Assembly (NCBI GenBank): GCA_937892345.1
Contig: CALAGF010000377.1
Location: 1 to 55,656 of the forward strand
DNA from: an uncultured Rhodocyclaceae bacterium
GTDB lineage: Bacteria; Pseudomonadota; Gammaproteobacteria; Burkholderiales; Rhodocyclaceae
Direction: 5' to 3'
Length of the DNA stretch: 55,656 nucleotides
In this document: in pieces, positions 41,006-49,756 of the stretch
Layout: every line of letters starts with the position of its first letter
Position numbering within the stretch: position 1 is the first letter of the stretch
Notes under the pieces: model-generated
Told to the model about the DNA's origin: nothing
The model's input: only the letters and a program-made list of their open reading frames with translations
Database searches by the model: none
Program-made: the position numbers and the translations under genes

Positions 41006-42723
41006 TGCTGCTCGATCTTTTCAAGTTCAAGGGTGGGGTCAAGCCACCATCCAACAAGACACAATCGAATACGCAGCCGATTGCCAGCGCCCCTTTGCCT
41101 TCGCGCCTTGTGGTCCCACTCCACCAAAGTATCGGCGGTACGCCACGGCCCCTGGTTCAGGCAGGAGATATCGTACTCAAGGGACAAATGATCGGCGAGG
41201 CCGACGGCTGGGTGTCAGCTGCCGTCCACGCACCGACTTCTGGCACGGTCGTGGAGATTGGCATGTATGCCCAGCCACACCAGTCCGGTCTGACGGCAAA
41301 GTGCGTGGTCATCGTACCTGATGGTGCCGATCGCTGGATTGAACGTCAGCCCTTTGATTACGCCAACGCAAGCCCGGAAGCCACTCGGCAGTACCTCCAA
41401 CAATCCGGCGTTGTCGGTCTGGGCGGCGCTGTTTTCCCGACGCACGGCAAACTGACCCCATCGCGCACCGTGCCGATGGATGAACTGGTCATCAATGGCG
41501 CCGAATGCGAACCTTACATTACCTGCGATGATCGTTTGATGCGCGAACGCGCCGACGAAATCGTCAAGGGCATCGGGGTATTCAGAGACCTGTTACGCCC
41601 CCGAAAGGTTCTGATCGGCATCGAGGACAACAAGCCGGAAGCTGCTGCAGCCATGCGCTTGGCCATTGAGGCCGCAGGTGAAAATTTCCAGGTCATCGAG
41701 GTGCCAACCCGTTATCCCGCAGGTGGTGCCAAGCAGTTGATTCGCGTACTCACCGGCAAGGAAGTCCCGGCATCGAAGCGTTCCACCGATCTCGGCGTCC
41801 AATGTTTCAATGTCGCTACCGCTTACACTGCGTGGCGTGCCATCGCGCATGGCGAACCTGTCGTGTCGCGTATCGTGACCTTGACCGGCAATGTCGCTCA
41901 ACCCTGCAATTACGAGGTGCTTATCGGTACCCCGATGGACGAACTGCTGGCACTCGCACACCCCCACCCGGATACGGACGGCATCATCATGGGCGGCCCG
42001 ATGATGGGCTTTCTGCTACCCGACGAGCAGGCCCCCGTGGTGAAGGCGAGCAATTGTCTGATTGCCCACTCGGAACGCCTGTTTCCGCCCAAGGCACCGG
42101 AAATGCCCTGCATTCGCTGCGGTGCCTGTGCAACTGCCTGTCCTCACGAACTGCAACCCTTCGAGCTTTACTGGCATTCGCGTGCCAAGGACTTCGGCAA
42201 AACGCAGCAATACAAGATATTCGACTGCATCGAGTGTGGCTGTTGCTCTTTTGTATGTCCGTCACGCATTCCGCTGGTTCAATACTTCCGTTTTGCCAAA
42301 AGCGAAATCTGGGCCCGGGAACGCGAGAAAAAATCGGCGGAAGACGCTAAAAACCGTTTTGAGTTCAAGCAGTTCCGCGAGGAACGAGAAAAATCCGAGA
42401 AAGCCGAGAAGCTGGCCAAGGCAGCGGCTGCTCAAGCAGCGAAAAAAGCAGCTGAAGCGGCAGTGGCTAATCCCGCCTCTGACCTCCAGCCGGTAGCCGA
42501 TGCCAGCACTCAGGAAACAACGGTCGACGCCGCTGCAGATGCAAAAAAGGCGGCCATCGCCGCTGCCATGGCGCGAGCTAAAGCCCAGCGTGAAACTGCT
42601 CGACCGAAAAACACCGATGAACTGACGCCCGAGCAAGCAAAAACCCTGGCCGAAATAGACACTCGCCGCGAAACCGCCGGTATTGCCGGCGCACCGGCCA
42701 ACAGCGAATCCGAGAATCCATGA
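41005..42723 (+). CDS. rsxC: Rnf/Rsx complex subunit C
   Basis: 572 residues. N-terminal sandwich domain (LPSRLVVPLHQSIGG), NADH/FMN-binding domain (GLGGAVFPTHGK, NGAECEPYITCDD, VPTRYPAGGAKQLI), two 4Fe-4S motifs (CIRCGACATACP and CIECGCCSFVCP), then an Ala/Lys/Glu-rich helical tail of about 110 residues. The tail type is common in proteobacterial RsxC. Earlier in-frame starts lie within rsxB and are rejected. It accepts or donates electrons at NAD(H). Confidence 0.96.
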   Translation: MLLDLFKFKGGVKPPSNKTQSNTQPIASAPLPSRLVVPLHQSIGGTPRPLVQAGDIVLKGQMIGEADGWVSAAVHAPTSGTVVEIGMYAQPHQSGLTAKCVVIVPDGADRWIERQPFDYANASPEATRQYLQQSGVVGLGGAVFPTHGKLTPSRTVPMDELVINGAECEPYITCDDRLMRERADEIVKGIGVFRDLLRPRKVLIGIEDNKPEAAAAMRLAIEAAGENFQVIEVPTRYPAGGAKQLIRVLTGKEVPASKRSTDLGVQCFNVATAYTAWRAIAHGEPVVSRIVTLTGNVAQPCNYEVLIGTPMDELLALAHPHPDTDGIIMGGPMMGFLLPDEQAPVVKASNCLIAHSERLFPPKAPEMPCIRCGACATACPHELQPFELYWHSRAKDFGKTQQYKIFDCIECGCCSFVCPSRIPLVQYFRFAKSEIWAREREKKSAEDAKNRFEFKQFREEREKSEKAEKLAKAAAAQAAKKAAEAAVANPASDLQPVADASTQETTVDAAADAKKAAIAAAMARAKAQRETARPKNTDELTPEQAKTLAEIDTRRETAGIAGAPANSESENP

Positions 42724-43739
42724 TGTTTGCCCCAGCACCTTATCTGCTCAAGGATGCCAGCGTCAGCCAAGTCATGACCCAGGTATGTCTCGCCCTGGTT
42801 CCGGGCATCGCAGTCTATGCCTGGCTGGTCGGCCCTGCCATTCTGGTTCAGCTGGTGATTGCCTCCTTGAGTGCGATCGCCGCCGAAGCCCTGATGCTCA
42901 AACTGCGCGGCAAGCCGCTGGCAATGTTTCTATCCGATGGTTCGGCCATCGTGACTGCCTGGCTGATTGCCCTGACTTTTCCCCCGCTTGCACCGTGGTG
43001 GCTGGTTGTGACCGGAACGGCTTTCGCCATCGTTGTCGCCAAACATCTGTATGGCGGACTTGGGCAAAACCCTTTCAACCCGGCGATGGTTGCCTTTGCC
43101 GTTTGCATCGTCTCCTTCCCCGCCTTGATGTCGCAATGGCCAAGCGTCGGTCTCAAGATGCCCTTGATTGACCAGGTGAACTACATTCTCGGACTTGCAG
43201 AACGTGTCGATATCCTTTCCGGTGCGACGCCGCTGGATTCGATGAAAACGGCGCTCAAGCTGGGAGAGGGGCAGATCGACATCGCCCATTTACTGGCCAA
43301 TCAGGACATTTACGGCAACTTTGCCGGTCGCGGCTGGGAATGGGTGGCTGGCGGCTATCTGCTGGGTGGTCTGTGGCTGTGGCAACGCAAATTGATCAGC
43401 TGGCATGCCCCAACTGCCTTCATTTTGTCCATTGTGGCCATCTCCGGGGCGCTCTGGCTTTATCGTCCGGAATTTTTCGCCAGCCCGATTTTCCATCTGC
43501 TCTCAGGCGGCACCATGTTGGGTGCGTTTTTCATTATTACCGACCCGGTATCCGGATGCACGACGCCGCGCGGCAAACTCCTGTTTGGCGCTGGCGCAGG
43601 CCTCCTCGCCTACGTCATCCGGGTCTTTGGTGGATATCCCGATGGCGTCGCCTTCGCCGTGCTGCTGATGAATCTCTCCGCACCGGTCATCGACCTGCTC
43701 ACCCAGCCAAGAATTTTTGGCATGAAGGACAAGGCATGA
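42720..43739 (+). CDS. rsxD: Rnf/Rsx complex membrane subunit D
   Basis: 339 residues with nine or ten membrane helices. DPVSGCTTPRGKLLFGAGAG holds the Thr that carries covalent FMN in this family (usual motif SGATT; here SGCTT). YGGLGQNPFNPAMVAFAVCI is also typical. Starts in the ATGA overlap with rsxC and ends in an ATGA overlap with rsxG. Confidence 0.96.
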   Translation: MMFAPAPYLLKDASVSQVMTQVCLALVPGIAVYAWLVGPAILVQLVIASLSAIAAEALMLKLRGKPLAMFLSDGSAIVTAWLIALTFPPLAPWWLVVTGTAFAIVVAKHLYGGLGQNPFNPAMVAFAVCIVSFPALMSQWPSVGLKMPLIDQVNYILGLAERVDILSGATPLDSMKTALKLGEGQIDIAHLLANQDIYGNFAGRGWEWVAGGYLLGGLWLWQRKLISWHAPTAFILSIVAISGALWLYRPEFFASPIFHLLSGGTMLGAFFIITDPVSGCTTPRGKLLFGAGAGLLAYVIRVFGGYPDGVAFAVLLMNLSAPVIDLLTQPRIFGMKDKA

Positions 43740-44395
43740 GCGCTGCGCCTCAATTCACAGCCTCCAGAATGGCAGTGCGAACGGCCGCCATCCTCTTTGT
43801 CTTCGTTATCGTCTTTACCGGGCTACTCTCTGCTGCTTATAAATGGACGAAGCCATCGATCGATGCCTCGGCCTTGGAAGAGAAGATGAAGCTGCTCAAC
43901 GATGTGCTACCGGCAGCAGACTACGACAATGCCTTGATCGATGACACCATCCAACTGCCGCCAACCGAGGAACTTGGCCTGCCGGAATCCACCACGATCT
44001 ATCGCGCACGCAAACAGGGAGATCCGGTAGCCCTCATTTTCGAGGCGGTAGCCCCTGATGGCTACGCCGGCAACATCAAGTTGCTGATCGCACTTCGCGC
44101 CGACGGCAGTATTGCCGGCGTACGCGTCACTCAGCACAAGGAAACCCCCGGACTGGGCGACTATATTGATCCGCGCAAGGACAAGAACAAGGCCGGCCCA
44201 TGGATCAACCAATTTGTCGGACGCTCCCTGGCCAACACCACGGAGAAAGCTTGGCGCGTGCGCAAGGACGGCGGACAGATTGACTTCCATGCAGGCGCCA
44301 CCATCAGTGCGCGAGCGATCGCCAAGGCGGTACGCAAGGCAGTCCAATGGGCCAATGGCGAACGTGATCGTCTGTTTTTGGAGAAAAAGCCATGA
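43736..44395 (+). CDS. rsxG: Rnf/Rsx complex subunit G (covalent FMN)
   Basis: 219 residues with one N-terminal membrane helix (ILFVFVIVFTGLLSAAYKW) and a periplasmic FMN domain ending HAGATISARAIAKAVRKAV; the Thr of GATIS is the flavinylation site by family knowledge. HKETPGLGDYI is the conserved loop. Start ATG 43736 overlaps the rsxD stop. Confidence 0.96.
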   Translation: MSAAPQFTASRMAVRTAAILFVFVIVFTGLLSAAYKWTKPSIDASALEEKMKLLNDVLPAADYDNALIDDTIQLPPTEELGLPESTTIYRARKQGDPVALIFEAVAPDGYAGNIKLLIALRADGSIAGVRVTQHKETPGLGDYIDPRKDKNKAGPWINQFVGRSLANTTEKAWRVRKDGGQIDFHAGATISARAIAKAVRKAVQWANGERDRLFLEKKP

Positions 44396-45078
44396 CTCGC
44401 GAAGAATTCACCACGATCGCCAGAAACGGCCTCTGGAAACAGAACACATCCATTGTTCAGATCCTGGGTCTGTGCCCTTTGCTGGCAACGACGACAAATG
44501 CCGTCAATGGCGTCATGCTCTCGTTGGCAACAATCGTCGTCATGGCAATATCCAACTTCGCTGTCGCGTCTCTGAGGCATGTGATTCCTCACGAAATTCG
44601 CATACCGGTGTTCATTCTGATTGTCGCCGCACTGGTGACAGTGGTTGACCTGCTGTTTAATGCCAACTTGCATGAACTCTATCTCGTGCTCGGCATCTTC
44701 ATCCCGCTGATTGTCACCAACTGCATCGTGCTTGCGCGTGTTGAGGCGTTTGCAGCCAAAAACTCCCCGCTTCGCTCAACGCTCGACGGCGTATTTATGG
44801 GTCTGGGCATGCTTTGGACACTGGGTTTGCTAGGTGCCTTGCGGGAGTTTCTAGGGAATGGAACCCTTCTCGGCGGCATTGACATGGTTTTCCCCAGCCT
44901 GCACCCGATCCAGTTGCTGCCGGAAAACTACCCTGGCTTTCTGCTGGGGATGTTGCCTCCCGGGGCATTCATTCTGCTCGGATGCATGATTGCCTGGAAG
45001 AACTGGATGGATGCCCGTGCTGTGGAACGGGCGCGCCAGAAGCCACCGATGCCGGTGGAAGCACTTGGCTGTCACTAA
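44392..45078 (+). CDS. rsxE: Rnf/Rsx electron transport complex subunit E
   Basis: 228 residues, six membrane helices, with GLWKQNTSIVQILGLCPLLA and LGIFIPLIVTNCIVLARVEA, the Cys-containing pair matching RsxA. Last rsx gene. In E. coli nth follows; here an RlmN-like gene follows after 27 bases and nth lies 5.7 kb further on. Confidence 0.96.
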   Translation: MTREEFTTIARNGLWKQNTSIVQILGLCPLLATTTNAVNGVMLSLATIVVMAISNFAVASLRHVIPHEIRIPVFILIVAALVTVVDLLFNANLHELYLVLGIFIPLIVTNCIVLARVEAFAAKNSPLRSTLDGVFMGLGMLWTLGLLGALREFLGNGTLLGGIDMVFPSLHPIQLLPENYPGFLLGMLPPGAFILLGCMIAWKNWMDARAVERARQKPPMPVEALGCH

Positions 45079-45105
45079 GCCAGCCAGTTCACCGTTTGGC
45101 TGTTG

Positions 45106-46173
45106 ATGCGCATCGACGAATTTTGCCAGTCCCTGCAGCGACTGGGTGCCAAGCAAGCGCATATTGATCGCATCCTGCGCGCATGGCTTCAAGCCAAGCC
45201 GCTTGATGCCGGCTCGCGCCGTCAGGCAGCAGAGAATTTTCTTCCTTTGCAGGTTCGTGCGGCACTTCCCGATTTATCGCTGCGCCTGGACAAAGTTGCC
45301 CGTGTGCTCTCCGAACATCCCGGAGAAGAAGGTGCACGCCTGCTGGTCGAACTCGCTGATGGCCAAACTGTGGAAAGCGTCTTGCTTCCTCGGGACGGCG
45401 TGTGCATCTCAAGTCAGATCGGCTGTGCCGTGGGCTGCTCATTTTGCATGACCGGCAAACAAGGTCTGCTACGCCAGGTGAGTAGCGCCGAGATGATTGC
45501 GCAAGTGGTGATTGCTCGCGCCAGACGTCCGGTCCGGCGCGTGGTCTTCATGGGCATGGGTGAACCTTCCCACAACCTCGAACAGGTACTTGAGGCAATC
45601 GATTTGCTGGGCACAGCCGGCGGTATCGGACACAAGAATCTGGTTTTTTCCACTGTGGGGGATTTGCGTGTTTTTGAGCGTTTACCGCAACAACGGGTTG
45701 TCCCTGCGCTGGCGATTTCACTGCACAGTTCGAATCCGGAACTAAGGGCCTCCCTGCTGCCAAGAGCCGCGCCCATTTCACCGGACGCTCTGGTTGAACT
45801 GGCCGAAAGCTATGCCCGAGCCACCGGCTATCCGATTCAGTACCAATGGACCCTGATCGAAGGCATCAACGACAGCGATGCGGAAATGGATGGCATCGTC
45901 CGCTTGCTGAGCGGCAAATACGCGATCATGAATTTGATCCCCTACAACGAAACCGCGTCGCTTTCCTTCCGGCGCCCGAGTCTTCAGCACCTCACAGCCT
46001 TTGCCCGCGGCTTGCACGCACGCGGCATCCGAACCACAGTGCGCAACTCGGTCGGACAGGATGTCGACGGTGGCTGCGGCCAGCTCCGTGCTCGCCAGCT
46101 TGATGGCAGTACGGCACCGGCCAGATTGCGCCGCAGCGATCAAATTCAGCGGGTGGACGTACCCAGCTCCTGA
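45106..46173 (+). CDS. RlmN/Cfr-family radical SAM RNA methyltransferase paralogue
   Basis: 355 residues from the ATG at 45106 (a TTG precedes it directly). Radical SAM cluster C107-x3-C111-x2-C114 in GCAVGCSFCMTGKQG, preceded by C100, and the C-terminal methyl-carrying Cys C324 in GGCGQL. Other family motifs: VFMGMGEPSHNL, STVGDL, LAISLHSSNPELRASLLP and IEGINDSDAEMDG. The N-terminal 90 residues differ from RlmN: the usual PFRAxQ motif is missing. This suggests a paralogue with another RNA target rather than the housekeeping A2503/tRNA enzyme, which in this group is normally linked to ndk. Its 3' end overlaps the convergent GGDEF-EAL gene by 28 bases. Confidence 0.88.
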   Translation: MRIDEFCQSLQRLGAKQAHIDRILRAWLQAKPLDAGSRRQAAENFLPLQVRAALPDLSLRLDKVARVLSEHPGEEGARLLVELADGQTVESVLLPRDGVCISSQIGCAVGCSFCMTGKQGLLRQVSSAEMIAQVVIARARRPVRRVVFMGMGEPSHNLEQVLEAIDLLGTAGGIGHKNLVFSTVGDLRVFERLPQQRVVPALAISLHSSNPELRASLLPRAAPISPDALVELAESYARATGYPIQYQWTLIEGINDSDAEMDGIVRLLSGKYAIMNLIPYNETASLSFRRPSLQHLTAFARGLHARGIRTTVRNSVGQDVDGGCGQLRARQLDGSTAPARLRRSDQIQRVDVPSS

Positions 46174-48737
46174 TTCAGGAGCAGATGTCCCATTTCTTCC
46201 GCGCCCTGCGGTCGACCGAAGAGATAGCCCTGAAACTGATCGCAACCGTGTTCGGCCAAATAGCGGCTCTGAATTTCGTTTTCAACGCCTTCGGCGATCA
46301 CCACCAGATCCAGTTCGTGGGCCATCGCGATGATGGCTGAGGCAAGCCTCACGGTTTCACCGTGCTCACCGATCTGACTCACGAAGGCGCGGTCAATCTT
46401 CAGCGATTGCACTGGAAACTGGTGCAGGTAGCTCAGTGAGGAATAACCGGTGCCGAAATCGTCGATCGCCACATGTATGTGCATTTTTTGCAGCTTCTGC
46501 AGGATTTCGGCAGCACTGCTGGCGTTGCGCATCAGCAATGACTCGGTCAATTCAAGCTCGATCAATTGGGGAGGAATACCGTATTCGCCAAGTAAATGGG
46601 CGATCATCGCCGGCAAATCCTGACGGGCAAACTGGTGGGCAGAAATATTGACGGCAATCGGAACGACCAACAGGCCGGCATCGAGCCAGGCACGCTGCTG
46701 AGCGCAAACCGTTCGCAGCGCCCATTCGCCAAACGCATTGATCAGGCCGTTCTCCTCGGCGAGCGGAATAAATCTGACCGGTGGCACCATGCCATGATCC
46801 CGATGGCGCCAGCGCATCAGCGCCTCGGCACCGACCAAATCACCGGTCTTGGCGCACACTTTGGGCTGATAGTGCAGCAGCAACTCTTCCCGCTCAAGCG
46901 CACCGAAAAGATCATTTTCCAGCAACAACTCGCCCAGCGAGGCGGTATTGATTTCAGCAGAGAAGAAGCGCCAGGTATTGCGCCCCTCATCTTTAGCGCG
47001 ATACATCGCAGCATCTGCCTTGCGCAATAACTCCGAGCCAGTTTCGCCGTCCTCCGGATAGAGGGCGATACCGGCGCTGCCGCTGACCGTCAACTCATGG
47101 CCCGCGAGCAAATAGGGTTGGCATAGTGCCGCCAGCAGCTTGCGTGCAATATGCGCCGCATCCTGCCGATGCACGAGCTCCGGCAAAACCACCACAAATT
47201 CATCACCACCTTGGCGGCACAGGGTGTCGGCTTCGCGCAGCACCGACAGCCCCCGTTGAGCCGCCTGCACAAGCAGGCTGTCGCCGACTTCATGTCCCAG
47301 GGTGTCATTGATATTTTTGAAACGGTCGAGATCGACAAAGATGACTGCCATGGCACGCTTGGCGCGACGCGAATTCAGTATGCCCTGATTGATCCGGTCA
47401 TCGAGCAAAAGGCGGTTTGGCAAGCCGGTCAGCGCGTCATGATGGGCAAGGTGATGAATCCGGGCCTCGTTTTGCTTGCGCTCCGAGATATCGGTGAACA
47501 CCCCGATAAAATTGGTGGCACCACCATGCTCGTCGCGTACCGCAGAAATCGACAGCCACTCGGGGAAAATGCCACCATTTTTGCGCCGATTCCAGATCTC
47601 ACCCTGCCACTGCCCTTGCTCGCTCAGGTGCTGCCACATGTCACGATAAAAGGCTTCGCCTTGCCGACCGGAATTGAGGATGGCCGGCGTCTTGCCGATC
47701 ACCTCTTGCGGTGAATAACCCGTTATTTCGCAAAATGCCGGGTTGACCGCAACAATCCGGGCATCACCATCGGTAATCGTCATGCCTTCGCTGGCATTGG
47801 TGAACACCCGGCCATACAGTTGCAACTGACTTTCAGCGCGCTTCTGCGCTTCGTAGCGCTGAGCAAGATCGGTGTGAGCCGCACTCAGAGAACGGCGATC
47901 GCGTTCAATACGGAACAATGCATAAAGTACATAAGCCACAAGCAGCAAGGAAACGAGGTACAGCATGATGCGGAAATGACCGGCCGAATGCGCGGCTGCC
48001 TCATGGGCATCGTTGTACTCGCGCATGATTTCATCGTGCAGACTGGCTGTCGGTGCACGCATGATCTGCTGAACCAATCCATAAACCTGCGGACGCAATT
48101 CAATCACTTGTCGCGCATGAAGCAGCACTTGCCTCAAGGCACCATCGGCTGATCCGGCGTAGCTTTGACTTGCTTGGCGAGATAACTCTTCCATGAGCCG
48201 ATTCGCGTCTTCGGTCCGCGGACCCCGCTGAAATCCGAGCAGACGACGAACAAAGCGCTCGAAAGAGGAAACATCAGCCCCTTGCCGAGTTCCAAGGAAG
48301 GCCTCTGCTGCAAGCGGCAGATAAAGCTCTGAATTGCGCAGAATCGCATTGACTCGCTTGAAACGATCGATATTCAGATTTTTTTCTGCATACGCTTTTT
48401 CAAATGCGTCAACCCGACTCAACACAGCATCGCTATCCTCGTCGCTGAGGGCCTCCGGTACCTGCTGCAAACGAGCGATCGCCTCCTCGATCTGCTGGCC
48501 TTGATGGACCATGCCATCATAGTTTTGTGCGAGGTCTGCATAACTGGCGACCACCGCAGCATTCAGCAACACATCGGCCTGCTGGATATCACGCAGCGCA
48601 TGAATGTAGGCATAGTGCTCATCCGACGAAACCTCGTCGGTTTTAATAAACAGCCAGGTGACAAGGAGCGCCAGACCGACAATCACGGCACCATGCACCA
48701 GTTTTCGCAAAAAATCCTGAGACATCCCACGGGTCAT
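46146..48737 (-). CDS. Membrane PAS-GGDEF-EAL c-di-GMP enzyme
   Basis: 863 residues. Two membrane helices (about 11-30 and 255-275) flank a periplasmic helical sensor of about 225 residues. A PAS domain (FTNASEGMTITDGDARIVAV), a GGDEF domain (RQGGDEFVVVLPE with inhibitory RxxD site READ upstream) and an EAL domain (GAEALMRWRHRDHG; DDFGTGYSSLSYL; VVIAEGVE) follow. Both active-site sequences look intact, so it may both make and degrade c-di-GMP. The start overlaps the peroxidase stop (ATGA), indicating co-translation. The sensor domain has no recognised family. Confidence 0.93.
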   Translation of the reverse strand: MTRGMSQDFLRKLVHGAVIVGLALLVTWLFIKTDEVSSDEHYAYIHALRDIQQADVLLNAAVVASYADLAQNYDGMVHQGQQIEEAIARLQQVPEALSDEDSDAVLSRVDAFEKAYAEKNLNIDRFKRVNAILRNSELYLPLAAEAFLGTRQGADVSSFERFVRRLLGFQRGPRTEDANRLMEELSRQASQSYAGSADGALRQVLLHARQVIELRPQVYGLVQQIMRAPTASLHDEIMREYNDAHEAAAHSAGHFRIMLYLVSLLLVAYVLYALFRIERDRRSLSAAHTDLAQRYEAQKRAESQLQLYGRVFTNASEGMTITDGDARIVAVNPAFCEITGYSPQEVIGKTPAILNSGRQGEAFYRDMWQHLSEQGQWQGEIWNRRKNGGIFPEWLSISAVRDEHGGATNFIGVFTDISERKQNEARIHHLAHHDALTGLPNRLLLDDRINQGILNSRRAKRAMAVIFVDLDRFKNINDTLGHEVGDSLLVQAAQRGLSVLREADTLCRQGGDEFVVVLPELVHRQDAAHIARKLLAALCQPYLLAGHELTVSGSAGIALYPEDGETGSELLRKADAAMYRAKDEGRNTWRFFSAEINTASLGELLLENDLFGALEREELLLHYQPKVCAKTGDLVGAEALMRWRHRDHGMVPPVRFIPLAEENGLINAFGEWALRTVCAQQRAWLDAGLLVVPIAVNISAHQFARQDLPAMIAHLLGEYGIPPQLIELELTESLLMRNASSAAEILQKLQKMHIHVAIDDFGTGYSSLSYLHQFPVQSLKIDRAFVSQIGEHGETVRLASAIIAMAHELDLVVIAEGVENEIQSRYLAEHGCDQFQGYLFGRPQGAEEMGHLLLNQELGTSTR

Positions 48738-49756
48738 TCGCGAACCTTTTTCATCAAGCCAGGACCGGACAAGGTTCTCAAAAAAGCCACGATCAGATTC
48801 ACATCACTATCATCCAGCTCGCGCCCGAGTTGGTAACGCCCCATGATTTTTACTGCAGCCTCCAGCGTCTCAGCAGAACCGTCATGGAAATAAGGTGCGG
48901 TCAGCGCCACATTGCGCAGCGTCGGCACTTTGAAAACGTGGCGATCTTCCTCACGACCTGTCACGTTGTAACGCCCCAAATCAGCCTTTGTCACCTGTTT
49001 ACCGGCGAAGTAGTCACCCATCACACCGAACTTCTGGTACATGTTGCCGCCGAGCAAAGCGCCCTGATGGCAACTCGTACACCCATATTCACGGAAACGC
49101 TTGTAACCCTTGATCTCGTCGTCGGTCAGTATCCGTGTATCACCCAACAGATATTGGTCCAAACGGCTGTCGACCGTAACGAGGGAGCGCTCAAACGTCG
49201 CCAGTGCATTGGCGATATTCGCCGCATTCAACCCATCGGAATAGGCCGATGCGAACGCTTTGCTAATAGCGGCATCCTGCCCCAGGCGCTCAATGACCTG
49301 CGCCCAGTTCGAACCCATTTCAACAGGATTGTGAATGGGGCCTGACGCCTGAACTTCAAGCGAGGACGCCCTGCCATCCCAAAACTGCGAGAAACCGAAG
49401 CCGCTGTTTAGTACGGTCGGTGCATTAACCGTCCCTTTGGCGCCTTGGATACCGGTGGAGACCGATTGATTATCCGTTCCACCAAACTCCAGGCGGTGGC
49501 AGGAACTGCAACTGACCGTACCATCGCCTGAAAGTCTGGCATCGGAAAACAGTTGCCGCCCCAAGGCAACGCGGTCAGCGCGTAAAGAGCCGGGCTTGCG
49601 CAAGGGCACCACGGGCTGCAGCGCATCGTCGTGAACGACAAGGCCCCGATCCAGCGACTGCAACATCGGATCCATTGGGTGATTCATACCGAAATACACA
49701 GCCACCAATAGCATTATGGTGAGCAGCAAGACATACAAGCGCCGAGTGACTGTCAC
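48734..49756 (-). CDS. Dihaem cytochrome c peroxidase, membrane-anchored
   Basis: 340 residues from the GTG at 49756, which overlaps the upstream stop as GTGA; an ATG 18 bases earlier is possible. One N-terminal membrane helix (LYVLLLTIMLLVAVYFG). Haem sites CSSCH at about 83-87 and CTSCH at about 225-229, with the family's TVNAPTVLNSGFGFSQFWDG and KVPTLRNVALTAPYFHDGSA. It reduces periplasmic H2O2 with electrons from a c-type cytochrome, unless it is a MauG-like modifying enzyme. Its place between two c-di-GMP genes is unusual. Confidence 0.93.
   Translation of the reverse strand: MTVTRRLYVLLLTIMLLVAVYFGMNHPMDPMLQSLDRGLVVHDDALQPVVPLRKPGSLRADRVALGRQLFSDARLSGDGTVSCSSCHRLEFGGTDNQSVSTGIQGAKGTVNAPTVLNSGFGFSQFWDGRASSLEVQASGPIHNPVEMGSNWAQVIERLGQDAAISKAFASAYSDGLNAANIANALATFERSLVTVDSRLDQYLLGDTRILTDDEIKGYKRFREYGCTSCHQGALLGGNMYQKFGVMGDYFAGKQVTKADLGRYNVTGREEDRHVFKVPTLRNVALTAPYFHDGSAETLEAAVKIMGRYQLGRELDDSDVNLIVAFLRTLSGPGLMKKVRE

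Noticed and set aside
42370..42700. Ala/Lys-rich stretch as a separate gene or repeat
   Set aside because: It is in frame with rsxC and is the variable helical tail common in proteobacterial RsxC.
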